A stretch of 52,607 bases of DNA, taken from positions 1-52,607 of the forward strand of contig JAHDQM010000038.1 in assembly GCA_018433835.1 (NCBI GenBank), in the 5' to 3' direction. Positions 1 to 8,226 of this stretch are shown here, piece after piece. The stretch is from Methanoculleus sp. (GTDB taxonomy: Archaea; Halobacteriota; Methanomicrobia; Methanomicrobiales; Methanoculleaceae). The notes under the pieces are model-generated. The model had not been told where the DNA came from and did no database searches. It saw nothing but the letters and a program-made list of their open reading frames with translations. The position numbers and the translations under genes were made by a program. Each line of letters opens with the position of its first letter. Position 1 is the stretch's first letter.

Positions 1-102
1 CGTCAGGTGGGGGGGGGGGGGGAGGATTCCCCCCCCCCCCCACCCCCCTCCCGGCGATAGCCCCACGAAATCCGTGCTAGGGACGCAATCCAAAGGTCAC
101 AT
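1..102. repeat. Dispersed repeat, left copy, with poly-G/poly-C inverted tract
   Basis: Positions 9-22 are 14 consecutive G and 29-41 are 13 consecutive C, separated by six bases, so the tract can fold on itself. The adjacent block 53-101, read on the minus strand, matches the plus strand at 4877-4923 in about 42 of 48 positions, including an exact stretch of CACGGATTTCGTGGGG. The two copies are therefore inverted, either side of the glycosyltransferase and oxidoreductase genes. The homopolymer runs may be miscounted by sequencing. No coding function is apparent. Confidence 0.6.
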
Positions 103-137
103 ATGAGTGGCGCTGGTGAGAGTGATGACGGTTCGGA

Positions 138-165
138 GCGCCACGGTGCGAGCACCGTTAGGCGC
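138..165 (-). terminator. Hairpin downstream of the glycosyltransferase
   Basis: GCGCC plus ACGGTGC (138-149) pairs with GCACCGT plus GGCGC (152-165), with only a two-base TA bulge. It lies about 60 bases beyond the glycosyltransferase stop codon on the minus strand. There is no T-rich tract, so its role as a terminator is an inference from position and stability. Confidence 0.35.
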
Positions 166-226
166 GAGGCAGGGGAACCCGCACCCGGGATCGCCGACAA
201 TCCAGACCCCCTACCGCAACCACAGA

Positions 227-1459
227 TCACTCGCAGGACAACCCCACGCCTTCCCTCAACCGGAACTCCGGCTCGAACGAACCGATCAGGTCGAGGTACT
301 GCTCGACGGTGCGGGTGAAGAGGAAATGCTCCCGCACCCTCTCATGTGCCGCGCGCCCGAGCCGCCGCGCAAGATCGGGGTCGCGGAGCAACTGTACGAT
401 CCTCTCCGCCGCCTCGTCGACGGATGAAACCAGAAACCCGGTCTCCCCGTCCCTGATCTGGTGGCGGATGCCGCCGACGTTCCCGCCGATCACCGCCGCG
501 CCCTTCCACATCGCCTCCGATACCGTCAGCCCGAACCCCTCCCGGATGGACTTCTGCAGGACGACCGCCGCCCGCCGCTGGAGCGCGTTCACCAGCGCCC
601 CGTCCTGAACGCTGAGCACGATGACCCGCTCGTTTTTGTGGGCGAGAAGCGCCCGGTAGACTTCCGCACCCTCCGGATCGTCGGTCGCCACGTTCCCGAC
701 CAGGACCAGGGTGCACTCCTCCTGCTTCCTCGCCTTCTCAAATGCCCGGAGGACCCCCTCGGGGTCTTTCCAGTGGTCGAACCGGGAGACCTGCACGACC
801 AGGGGGAGGTCGGTCGGGATGCCGTAGTGCGCGAGGCGCTCGTCGACAGCGTTCTCGGAGAGTTCCTTGTTCACGATGGAGAAGGGGTCTATCCCGGGCG
901 TGAAGAAGACCTGTGGTTTCGCGAGATCCCGGCGATACTCCCCGCAGGAGAGGACGACGGCGTCGTACTTCTCGATGAACGGGACGAGGTAGTTCCAGAC
1001 CTTCCGGTTCGGTGCGGTGAGGTCGAGGTGGCAGCGCCATACCCAGGGGCTCTTCTTCCGGTAATGAGTGATCAGCGGGAGCGGCTGCGGGTCGTGGATG
1101 AAGACCATGTCGTGATCGAGATGGTTCCGTACGGCGTTTTCGTGAATGACATCTTCGTAGATCTCCTTTTTGCGGCCGGTCAGGTTGATCGGCCCCCCCT
1201 GGAGGGCGTTATGGAACTTCTTCGTCACGCTGAAGAAGTCCGGCGGGCCGTGGACGACGCGCCATCCGGTCTGTATGCCGAGGCTGTTCATCAGGAGCGT
1301 CAGCGATGACAGGATCTGGGAGACCCCGCCGCCGTAGTAGGTTGAGTTCATGTGCATGACGTGCATGTCACGGAGCGGGCGCGCCTTCGCCTTAACGCGG
1401 CGTACCGCCTCTTTTCCGATATACTGCTCATAGTCCCCGATTGAGTGGATTGCGCTCAT
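227..1459 (-). CDS. treT: TreT-like trehalose glycosyltransferring synthase (GT4 family)
   Basis: 410-residue GT-B glycosyltransferase. The N-terminal part carries a glycine-rich YYGGGVSQ segment typical of the trehalose synthase TreT branch, followed by FIHDPQPLPL and WRCHLDLTAPN. The C-terminal half has VQVSRFDHWKDP and the retaining-enzyme motif EGFGLTVSEAMWKG (E-x7-E). TreT couples an NDP-glucose to glucose to give trehalose; use as a compatible solute is an inference. I chose ATG 1459 over in-frame upstream codons because GGAGG lies seven bases before it and a TATA box lies 31-40 bases upstream. It stands alone, divergent from the next gene. An ordinary GT4 enzyme with another acceptor is the alternative. 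Confidence 0.75.
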   Translation of the reverse strand: MSAIHSIGDYEQYIGKEAVRRVKAKARPLRDMHVMHMNSTYYGGGVSQILSSLTLLMNSLGIQTGWRVVHGPPDFFSVTKKFHNALQGGPINLTGRKKEIYEDVIHENAVRNHLDHDMVFIHDPQPLPLITHYRKKSPWVWRCHLDLTAPNRKVWNYLVPFIEKYDAVVLSCGEYRRDLAKPQVFFTPGIDPFSIVNKELSENAVDERLAHYGIPTDLPLVVQVSRFDHWKDPEGVLRAFEKARKQEECTLVLVGNVATDDPEGAEVYRALLAHKNERVIVLSVQDGALVNALQRRAAVVLQKSIREGFGLTVSEAMWKGAAVIGGNVGGIRHQIRDGETGFLVSSVDEAAERIVQLLRDPDLARRLGRAAHERVREHFLFTRTVEQYLDLIGSFEPEFRLREGVGLSCE

Positions 1460-1489
1460 CCCGATCCCTCCTGCATTCTCGCGATCGTT

Positions 1490-1499
1490 CTTATACGTA
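1490..1499 (-). promoter_or_regulatory. TATA box for the TreT-like gene
   Basis: The minus strand reads TTACGTATAA 31-40 bases upstream of the chosen ATG. This is the right distance for an archaeal TATA element giving a short leader that contains the GGAGG site. Confidence 0.45.
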
Positions 1500-1561
1500 A
1501 CGGCAGGTCTCCTTTCCAACCCGCACCGCCGGACGGCCCTGCCCCGTGCCCTGCATAACCA

Positions 1562-1569
1562 TTATATAG
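1562..1569 (+). promoter_or_regulatory. TATA box for the first FAD/Rieske gene
   Basis: TTATATAG sits 31-38 bases before the ATG at 1601. A GGGAGG ribosome binding site lies between them, five bases before the ATG. Confidence 0.55.
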
Positions 1570-1600
1570 TTGCCCTGGCACCCACCAGCGGGAGGCAACC

Positions 1601-3148
1601 ATGGGAGAGACACCGGAACGCAATCACGGCCTGCAGGGAACGGCCGAGTCGTACTGGATAGCCACCTCGCCGGAGACGGGGTTTCCGTCCCTCGACGGGG
1701 ACGGACGCGTGGACGTCACGGTGATCGGCGGCGGGATAGCGGGGATCAGCACGGCCCTTCTGCTGAAGAAGGCGGGGCTGACCGTCGCCCTCCTCGATGC
1801 CAGCCGGATCGTCACGGGTGCCACCGGCTATACGACGGCGAAGGTAACCTCGCTCCACCGGCTGATCTATAGGGACCTCATCGACCGGCTCGGCGAAGAG
1901 CGGGGCCGGCAATACGCCGACGCGAACCAGGCGGGGATCGAGACGATCGCGTCCAACGTCTTGGAGTACGACATCCCGTGCAGTTTCGAGCGCAAACCCG
2001 CCTACACCTACGCGGAGTCGGAGGACTCCCGCGACAGGGTCGCGGCCGAGGCGGATGCGGCACGGAGCCTCGGACTCCCGGCGGCGTTCACGGAGGACGT
2101 CCCGCTGCCGGGAGGGGCGCACGGAGCGGTAGTCCTCGAGAACCAGGCCCAGTTCCACCCGAGGAGCTACCTCCTGCTGCTCGCCGGGCACCTCCCGGGG
2201 GATGGGAGTTACGTCTTCGAGACGACGAGGGCCGTGGATATCGAGGAGCAGGCGGGCGGCGTCGTGGTGAAGACCGACCACGGTTCGCTCTCGTCCGACT
2301 ACGCAGTCCTCGCCACGCATTACCCCATCTACGACCGTCCCGGTGCATACTTCGCCCGGATGGAGCCGTCGCGGTCCTACGCACTCGGCATCCGGATCGA
2401 AGAGCCGTTCCCGGACGGGATCTTCATCAACGCCGCGGGACCGGTCCACTCCTGGCGGTCGCAGCCCGCCGGCGACGACGACCTCGTTATCGTCACCGGT
2501 GCGGCACACGATACAGGGACGGTGACCGACACCCGGGCGCACTACCGCGGCATCGAGGAGTACGCCCGGTCGGTCTACCGGGTGAGTTCCGTCGACTACC
2601 ACTGGTCCGCGCAGGACTACGTCACGGCCGACCGCGTCCCCTACATCGGCCGCCTTGCCGAGGGGCACGACCGCGTCTTTGTCGCGACGGGGTTCGGCAA
2701 GTGGGGTATGGCCGCCGGCACGGCAGCGGGGATGATCCTCACGGACCTGATCCGGGGCCGCACGAACCCCTGGACGGAGGTCTTCGATCCGCTCCGGTTC
2801 CGGGAGCAGCCGGAGTACCCCGACCGGGTGCGAAAGAAACTCCAGGCCGCCGGGGGGACGTTCGAGGTCGACGCCGCACGGTTCGACCGGGAAATCGCGG
2901 CGATACCGCCCGGGGAGGGGAAGGTCGTCGAGGTCGACGGGCGGAAGGTCGCGATCTTTCGGGACGGAGGCGGCGGAGTCACCACGCTGGACCCCACCTG
3001 CATGCACATGGGCTGCACCGTCGCCTGGAACAACGCGGAGAAGTCCTGGGACTGCCCCTGCCACGGTTCGCGCTACGATGCCGACGGCAGGGTGATCGGG
3101 AGCCCGACGGTGAGGGACCTGAAAGGGAAGGAGGTCATAAGGAGGTAG
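1601..3148 (+). CDS. FAD-dependent oxidoreductase with C-terminal Rieske domain (copy 1)
   Basis: 515-residue fusion. The N-terminal DAO-type domain begins with the dinucleotide-binding motif GGGIAGIS near residue 45. The last ~90 residues form a Rieske [2Fe-2S] domain with CMHMGC and CPCHGS, which give the two Cys and two His ligands. The organisation implies electron flow between a flavin substrate site and an iron-sulfur centre; the substrate cannot be read from sequence. No signal peptide is seen, so it is probably cytoplasmic. The ATG has GGGAGG five bases upstream and its own TATA box. A closely related copy follows 89 bases downstream, and the two share a 129-base identical block. Confidence 0.8.
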   Translation: MGETPERNHGLQGTAESYWIATSPETGFPSLDGDGRVDVTVIGGGIAGISTALLLKKAGLTVALLDASRIVTGATGYTTAKVTSLHRLIYRDLIDRLGEERGRQYADANQAGIETIASNVLEYDIPCSFERKPAYTYAESEDSRDRVAAEADAARSLGLPAAFTEDVPLPGGAHGAVVLENQAQFHPRSYLLLLAGHLPGDGSYVFETTRAVDIEEQAGGVVVKTDHGSLSSDYAVLATHYPIYDRPGAYFARMEPSRSYALGIRIEEPFPDGIFINAAGPVHSWRSQPAGDDDLVIVTGAAHDTGTVTDTRAHYRGIEEYARSVYRVSSVDYHWSAQDYVTADRVPYIGRLAEGHDRVFVATGFGKWGMAAGTAAGMILTDLIRGRTNPWTEVFDPLRFREQPEYPDRVRKKLQAAGGTFEVDAARFDREIAAIPPGEGKVVEVDGRKVAIFRDGGGGVTTLDPTCMHMGCTVAWNNAEKSWDCPCHGSRYDADGRVIGSPTVRDLKGKEVIRR

Positions 3149-3162
3149 GTTCGGGGTCCATA

Positions 3163-3172
3163 CCTATATATG
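3163..3172 (+). promoter_or_regulatory. TATA box for the second FAD/Rieske gene
   Basis: CCTATATATG, 66-75 bases upstream of the ATG at 3238. This gives a predicted leader of about 45 bases, which contains the hairpin at 3193-3220. Confidence 0.5.
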
Positions 3173-3192
3173 GTCCCGGCATAACGGTGACC

Positions 3193-3220
3193 GCCCGCCG
3201 GGACTGCAGGCCGGGCGGGC
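3193..3220 (+). promoter_or_regulatory. Leader hairpin before the second FAD/Rieske gene
   Basis: GCCCGCC at 3193-3199 pairs with GGCGGGC at 3214-3220. The hairpin sits between the TATA box and the AAGGAGG site at 3223-3229. It could terminate transcription from the upstream paralogue or shape the leader. No T-tract follows, so either role is tentative. Confidence 0.35.
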
Positions 3221-3237
3221 AGAAGGAGGCTTGACGT

Positions 3238-4773
3238 ATGGAGCATGGACCGGGTGCATATGACCTGCCGGGCAGGCACGAGTCGTTCTGGATTGAGACA
3301 ACCCCCGAGACGTCGTATCCTCCCCTGCCGGGGAACCTGGAGGCCGACGTGACTGTCGTGGGCGGCGGCATCGCCGGCATCACCACCGCCGTCCTGCTCA
3401 AGCAGGCCGGTTACGCGGTCGCCGTGATCGAAGCCGACAGGATCTGCAGGGGTGTGACCGGTCACACAACGGCGAAGATCACCTCGCTCCACCGGCTGAT
3501 CTACGCAGAACTCATCGACCGGTTCGGGAGCAGGCAGGCGCAACAGTACGCCGACGCGAACCAGGCGGCGATCGAGACGATCGCGTCGTTTGTCCGGGAG
3601 TACGACATCCCGTGCAGTTTCGAGCGCAAACCCGCCTACACCTACGCGGAGTCGGAGGACTCCCGCGACAGGGTCGCGGCCGAGGCGGATGCGGCACGGA
3701 GCCTCGGACTCCCGGCGGCGTTCACAGAGGATGTCCCGCTGCCGACCCGGACCTACGGCGCGGTGCGGTTTGCCGGCCAGGCCCGGTTCCACCCGCTGAA
3801 GTACCTCCTGCAGCTGGCCTCACTGGTGCCGGGCGACGGGAGCCAGATATACGAGAAGACCCGGGCGCTCGAGGTGCAGGACGACGGAGGGCGCTGCACG
3901 GTCCGGACGGCACGGGGGACCGTCACGTCCCGTGCCGTGGTCCTCGCGACACACTACCCCTTCTACGACAGTCCGGGATTCTATTACGCCCGGATGGAGC
4001 CGTCGCGGTCCTACGCGCTCGGCGTCCGGCTTGACGAGCCGTTCCCGGACGGGATGTTCATCAACGCCGAAGGGCCCGCCCACTCCTGGCGGTCGCAGCC
4101 CGGCGGCGCAGGCGAACTGGTCATCGTCGGCGGCATGGAGCATCGGGCCGGCGAGGACATAGATACCAGAAGGCACTACCGCGACCTCGAAGCCTACGCC
4201 CGGTCGGTCTACCCACTTCGGTCCGTCGACTATCTCTGGTCAGCGCAGGACTACGTCACCATCGACGGCGTCCCCTACATCGGGCCTCTCGCCTCCGGCC
4301 ACGAGAACGTCTACATCGCAACGGGTTTTCGGAAGTGGGGAATGACCACCGGCACCGCTGCCGCGACGATCATCGCCGATATGATCCGGGGCCGTGCGAG
4401 CCCCTGGGCGGAGGTCTACGCCCCCGACCGGTTCAAGCCGGCGGCGGCGGTCCGGCGGTTCCTCGTGCACAACATCGACGTGGCCGAGAAGTACATCGGC
4501 GGGGCGATATCCCGGCCCGCCGGGGACCTCGCGGACGTTCAGCCCGGGGAGGGAAGGATCCTGATGCTCGAGGGGCATAAGGCCGGTGTCTTCCGGGACC
4601 GGGAGGGACGGGTCCACGCGGTTAACCCCACCTGCACCCACCTCGGGTGCGTCGCCGCATGGAACAGCGCCGAAGATACCTGGGACTGCCCCTGCCACGG
4701 CTCGCGCTACGATGCCGACGGGAAGGTGATCCACGGGCCGGCGGTGAAGGATCTTAAGCCGCGAGGGGGTTGA
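3238..4773 (+). CDS. FAD-dependent oxidoreductase with C-terminal Rieske domain (copy 2)
   Basis: 511-residue paralogue of the preceding gene with the same order: FAD-binding motif GGGIAGIT near residue 43, DAO-type catalytic region, and a C-terminal Rieske domain with CTHLGC and CPCHGS. The ATG has AAGGAGG eight bases upstream and a separate TATA box, so the copies can be expressed independently. Residues around 120-163 are identical to copy 1 even at the DNA level, whereas flanking sequence has diverged, as expected after gene conversion. Electron partner and substrate are unknown; the tandem pair may act on related substrates. Confidence 0.8.
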   Translation: MEHGPGAYDLPGRHESFWIETTPETSYPPLPGNLEADVTVVGGGIAGITTAVLLKQAGYAVAVIEADRICRGVTGHTTAKITSLHRLIYAELIDRFGSRQAQQYADANQAAIETIASFVREYDIPCSFERKPAYTYAESEDSRDRVAAEADAARSLGLPAAFTEDVPLPTRTYGAVRFAGQARFHPLKYLLQLASLVPGDGSQIYEKTRALEVQDDGGRCTVRTARGTVTSRAVVLATHYPFYDSPGFYYARMEPSRSYALGVRLDEPFPDGMFINAEGPAHSWRSQPGGAGELVIVGGMEHRAGEDIDTRRHYRDLEAYARSVYPLRSVDYLWSAQDYVTIDGVPYIGPLASGHENVYIATGFRKWGMTTGTAAATIIADMIRGRASPWAEVYAPDRFKPAAAVRRFLVHNIDVAEKYIGGAISRPAGDLADVQPGEGRILMLEGHKAGVFRDREGRVHAVNPTCTHLGCVAAWNSAEDTWDCPCHGSRYDADGKVIHGPAVKDLKPRGG

Positions 4774-4876
4774 GAGGGCTGGAGAAGATTGAGTCATGAC
4801 GGATAAGTTGTCCCGAAATCGAGCTCCTAGAAGGTGTGAGAGGAGAGACGTCACTTGCACCAGTGGTACTCAATCT

Positions 4877-5091
4877 TGACCTTCGGTTTGCTTCCCTGGC
4901 ACGGATTTCGTGGGGATATCGCCATGACTGCCCCCGCCCCTTGGGGCGGGGAACGACTGCCGGGAGCGTAGCGGACGGCAGGAGTTTGAGCACCGCAGGT
5001 GCGGAGGAGGAGCGCGAAGCGCGGGTGAGGTGGGGGTTACAGGCAAATCTGTAGAGTGGGGACAGGGGAGGGGGGCGAGCCCCCTCCCCTG
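4877..5091. repeat. Dispersed repeat, right copy, with serial hairpins
   Basis: The 572-base gap between genes holds no convincing gene. Block 4877-4923 matches the left-edge repeat in inverted orientation. It is followed by several self-complementary segments: CCCCGCCCC/GGGGCGGGG at 4932-4951, CTGCCG/CGGCAG near 4957-4981, GCACC/GGTGC near 4988-5000, and a perfect 12-bp stem at 5063-5091 (CAGGGGAGGGGG pairing with its complement, loop GCGAG). Such a run of stems suggests a structured transcript or a non-autonomous mobile repeat rather than a protein. Confidence 0.55.
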
Positions 5092-5308
5092 CAACCCCTC
5101 CCCCATGGCGATACTCCCACGGTCCACTGCGCCGGGATTTTTCCCCGCTCGACCACTTCGGCTGATTTATCCGTCGCATTCCGCACCTAGCGGTGCTCCC
5201 GCTCCGTTCCTGACAGAGTGCAACTCGAAGGCCTTCGCTGATTAACATCCAGGGGTTCCGACGGGGCGATGGTCCTGTGGGGTGACGTCAGAAAAACACC
5301 GGATGGAT

Positions 5309-5320
5309 AACTATAAATCC
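5309..5320 (+). promoter_or_regulatory. TATA box for the zinc-ribbon gene
   Basis: AACTATAAATCC lies 26-37 bases before the ATG at 5346. At the usual archaeal spacing the transcript would be nearly leaderless, which agrees with the absence of a GGAGG site before that ATG. Confidence 0.6.
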
Positions 5321-5345
5321 GCCCGCCCGCACACTCCCATTAACC

Positions 5346-5612
5346 ATGTACCTCGTCATCCGCTGTCCTGGCTGCAAAACTTTCAACTACGTGGACCGCT
5401 ACCAGCGCTGGAGGCTCTGTCCCATGTGCGGGGAGGCGATCAACGTCGGGCGTGCGCCGGTCTACCTGGATGTCGACGACTTTCTGGATGCAGAACAGGT
5501 GGTAGAGCAGCTGGAATCGTACCTGCACCAGACCGGTAAAAAAGACCTGACAGAACAGGATATCCGGCAGCTAAGGGCCCAGTATGCAAGGTGGGTGAAA
5601 AACCGGGTCTGA
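5346..5612 (+). CDS. Small zinc-ribbon protein (DUF1922-like)
   Basis: 88 residues. An N-terminal zinc ribbon with Cys7, Cys10, Cys25 and Cys28 (CPGC and CPMC) is followed by an acidic helical tail. The layout resembles the archaeal DUF1922 family, whose function is not established. It has its own TATA box. Its stop codon ends one base before the stop codon of the opposing 49-residue zinc-ribbon gene, so the two genes meet tail to tail with no gap. Confidence 0.7.
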   Translation: MYLVIRCPGCKTFNYVDRYQRWRLCPMCGEAINVGRAPVYLDVDDFLDAEQVVEQLESYLHQTGKKDLTEQDIRQLRAQYARWVKNRV

Positions 5613-5762
5613 TCACCAGAGACGCCCGCAGCCCGGGCAGAGCATGCTCACTCTTCTTCCGCAGTACGGGCAGTAAAGGCCCGTGCGTTCGTTGTTGGCT
5701 AGCGGCCGCCCGCACCGCTTACAATAAACCGGGGCCTCGAACCCACACTCGTGCCTGACCAT
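5613..5762 (-). CDS. 49-residue triple-CxxC zinc-ribbon protein
   Basis: Reading from ATG 5762 gives 49 residues with three CxxC pairs: Cys14/17, Cys31/34 and Cys42/45, plus Cys6. This fits a double zinc ribbon. The ATG overlaps the fwdC stop codon by one base (TGATG), so it looks like the last cistron of the Eha/Fwd operon and would be translated by coupling. The function is unknown; zinc or iron-sulfur handling for the operon enzymes is possible. The even Cys pairing and perfect end-to-end fit with the converging gene argue against chance. Confidence 0.55.
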   Translation of the reverse strand: MVRHECGFEAPVYCKRCGRPLANNERTGLYCPYCGRRVSMLCPGCGRLW

Positions 5763-6529
5763 CAGTCCAGATATTCGTAGTCCTTCACAAAAAGATTTCC
5801 TTTCCCGCGATTCGCAAGATCACCGGCGAACCGGATAAGCGTGCGCCCCCCGTGCTGAACCGTCCCGATCTTTCTGAAGGTGGGGAGCATCCCCTGCACG
5901 GTGCCGTAGACGTAGCAGGAGCCCTCCTTCATGTTCGCACCCGGGCGGCGGCAGTCCCCGTGGACGACGAGCGTGCCGCCGCGCATCTCCGCCCCGGCCA
6001 TGTCCCCGGAATTGCCGTGTACGGTCACGGTGCCGCCGGCAATGCTCTCCGCGAGGAAATCCCCGGTGCTGCCGAAGACCTCCACGGTGCCGCCGGTCAT
6101 GCCCTTCCTGCCGCCGCGGTACCCCGCCGCACAGTAGTCGGCGGCGTCGCCCCGGCAGACGATGGCCCCCCCCGCCATCTCCCGCCCGAGCCAGCCGTCG
6201 GCGTTGCCGCGGACCTCAATGATCCCGCCGCTCATGAAATTGCCGCAGTGCATCCCGATATTCCCGAGGATGGTTATCCTGCCGCCGTCCATGTACTCGC
6301 CGACCCTTTTCAGCCGGAACGTCTCCCCGGAGAGGACGACCTCGACGTCCTCTGAGCGGTCGGCGTCGCCCTCCACCAAGACCGAGAAGACCTCGTCGAG
6401 CCGGAGCTCGCGGTTCCCCCGCCAGACCGAGAGATCGGTGCCGTCGAGGAAGTTCTTCGGGACGATCGACTCCGCCTCGATGGAAATGAACGATTTCGCG
6501 GCGGGTTTCATGGCGAGCGTGACCTTCAT
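5762..6529 (-). CDS. fwdC: Formylmethanofuran dehydrogenase subunit C
   Basis: 255 residues. The central part is a run of glycine-rich turns (GGIIEVRGNADG, GGTVEVFGSTGD, GGTVTVHGNSGD, GGTLVVHGDC) that build the right-handed beta-helix typical of FwdC and of the glutamate synthase C domain. FwdC is the structural subunit of the complex that reduces CO2 to formylmethanofuran. ATG 6529 overlaps the fwdA stop by four bases (ATGA), which fixes the start; longer upstream reading frames are shadows. Confidence 0.9.
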   Translation of the reverse strand: MKVTLAMKPAAKSFISIEAESIVPKNFLDGTDLSVWRGNRELRLDEVFSVLVEGDADRSEDVEVVLSGETFRLKRVGEYMDGGRITILGNIGMHCGNFMSGGIIEVRGNADGWLGREMAGGAIVCRGDAADYCAAGYRGGRKGMTGGTVEVFGSTGDFLAESIAGGTVTVHGNSGDMAGAEMRGGTLVVHGDCRRPGANMKEGSCYVYGTVQGMLPTFRKIGTVQHGGRTLIRFAGDLANRGKGNLFVKDYEYLD

Positions 6530-8226
6530 ATCCTCGCCTCCGTCTCGATGCACCGGTTCCGGTTCAGATACTCCTCCTGCACCGGGTAGTTCCTCATCCG
6601 GACGGTGTAGTAGCGGTCGAACTTCTCGATAAAGTCCGGGTCTTTTCCCATATCGTAGTTCTCGGAAACCTTCGGCCGGACCCAGAACGTGGCGTTGCTC
6701 CCGTCGACCAGGCACTCCCCCCTCCGGGCGACGACCCTGCCGCGCTTGATCGTGTACTCGGTCCGGCTGAACGCATCGATCACCTTCTGATAGTCAACCG
6801 ACGGGTCGACCTCGTCCATCCGGAGCGGGTAGATGGCGACGTCCGCATCGGCGTCCGGCCCGAGATGGCCTTTCCCAAGATCCTGGATCCCGAGCGCCTT
6901 CGCCTGGCCAGCCCGGGTCATCACCGCGATCTCGTACCAGTCCAATTCCCGCTCGATCGCCGGGAGGGGCACCCTTGCCTCGGTATCGGGATGGATTGTG
7001 GCGAACTCGGCGTCGCGGTACTTCTTGCTCATCAGGAGGCCAATGATCTCCGGGTATTTGACGAACGGCGCCCCGTTCGGGTTATCCGTCGTGAGCAGGC
7101 ACTGCCAGGGGCTTTTGGTGAGGAGCGCGAGCTCGAGCCCGATCGCCCACATGATCGAGTTGACCAGGTTCTTGCGCCGGTAGATGACCGGGATGATCCC
7201 GGAGCCGGTCTCGAGTTCCACGTCGTGGTTGCTCCACTTCTCGTGGTGGAGGCGGTAGAGATTGAACTCCATCGGGCCGTCGGCGGTCATCGTCGTCGTC
7301 CGGCCGAACATCACCTGCCCCATGTCCATGACGATCTGCGGGCGCATGTCGACGAATCGCGCGATCGGCTCGCTCTTCGAGCAGAAATCCTTCCAATCCG
7401 ACCCGCCGTAGGCGTGGAACTGGACGTGGGCGGCATACAGTGTCTGCCGCTTTTCGTTCAGGTCCGGGATGAGGCCGAGCGACCCGAGCGTGCAGGAGTA
7501 GTTCCCCGGAGTACCCAGATTGTTGCAGTGGAGGTGGACGGAGTGCGGGAGACCGAGGAGTTCGTTCGCCTCGACGATCGACCGGATGATCTCCGCGGGC
7601 GTCACCTCGAAGTAAGGCACCGGGTCCCTGATGCAGGAGACGTTCTTGCCCCACTGCCAGGCCTCGGTGCCGCCGGGGTTCGTGAGCTTGATGGCGAACC
7701 CCTTCACCGCCCGGAGCGTCCAGGCGATGATGGCCGCGACCCTCTTCGTGTCGCCGTCGCGGATCGCCTCCATGATCCCCCAGTTCCCGTCGAAGAGGAC
7801 ATTCGCCATCGTGTCCTGGAGTGGGGTGTAGATGAACTCCTCGTGGGTGTGGCGGGCCTCGAGCGGCGCCATCGCGCCCTCGAGCAGGGTGGTGTAGCCC
7901 ATCACGCTGTAGCGGTAACTGTTGCCGTAGGTGGTCGGGACGCTGTAGCCGGACGTGGCGTGCAGCGGCCCGCGCCGGGGCGTCCTGCCGGCCCGCATAT
8001 CCTCGGGGCTCATGTACCTGCCGAAGTTCACCTTCGTCCCGCAGATGTGGGTGTGGGAATCGACCCCGCCCGGCAGGGTGAGCATGCCGCGGGCGTCGAT
8101 CACCTCCGCCGCATCGCTCACCTCCTCGACGATCTTCCCATCAAGGATGGCGATATCCATCGTCTCGGCGTTGATGCCCCGGAGAGGGTCGATCACGCAG
8201 GCGTTCTTCACCAGGAGTTCGGTCAT
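6526..8226 (-). CDS. fwdA: Formylmethanofuran dehydrogenase subunit A
   Basis: 566-residue amidohydrolase-fold protein. Metal-binding HTH is seen in GGVDSHTHICG near residue 60 and HLH in SVHLHCNN further on. In the characterised enzyme this subunit carries a dinuclear zinc site that condenses formate, made by FwdB, with methanofuran. ATG 8226 overlaps the fwdB stop codon by four bases. It is the third gene in the order D-B-A-C and is expected at full length for the family. Confidence 0.93.
   Translation of the reverse strand: MTELLVKNACVIDPLRGINAETMDIAILDGKIVEEVSDAAEVIDARGMLTLPGGVDSHTHICGTKVNFGRYMSPEDMRAGRTPRRGPLHATSGYSVPTTYGNSYRYSVMGYTTLLEGAMAPLEARHTHEEFIYTPLQDTMANVLFDGNWGIMEAIRDGDTKRVAAIIAWTLRAVKGFAIKLTNPGGTEAWQWGKNVSCIRDPVPYFEVTPAEIIRSIVEANELLGLPHSVHLHCNNLGTPGNYSCTLGSLGLIPDLNEKRQTLYAAHVQFHAYGGSDWKDFCSKSEPIARFVDMRPQIVMDMGQVMFGRTTTMTADGPMEFNLYRLHHEKWSNHDVELETGSGIIPVIYRRKNLVNSIMWAIGLELALLTKSPWQCLLTTDNPNGAPFVKYPEIIGLLMSKKYRDAEFATIHPDTEARVPLPAIERELDWYEIAVMTRAGQAKALGIQDLGKGHLGPDADADVAIYPLRMDEVDPSVDYQKVIDAFSRTEYTIKRGRVVARRGECLVDGSNATFWVRPKVSENYDMGKDPDFIEKFDRYYTVRMRNYPVQEEYLNRNRCIETEARI

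Noticed and set aside
1562..3064. Long antisense open frame over the first FAD/Rieske gene
   Set aside because: GC-rich codon bias keeps opposite frames open. The plus strand has clear domains, ribosome binding site and promoter; the antisense product has no recognisable features.
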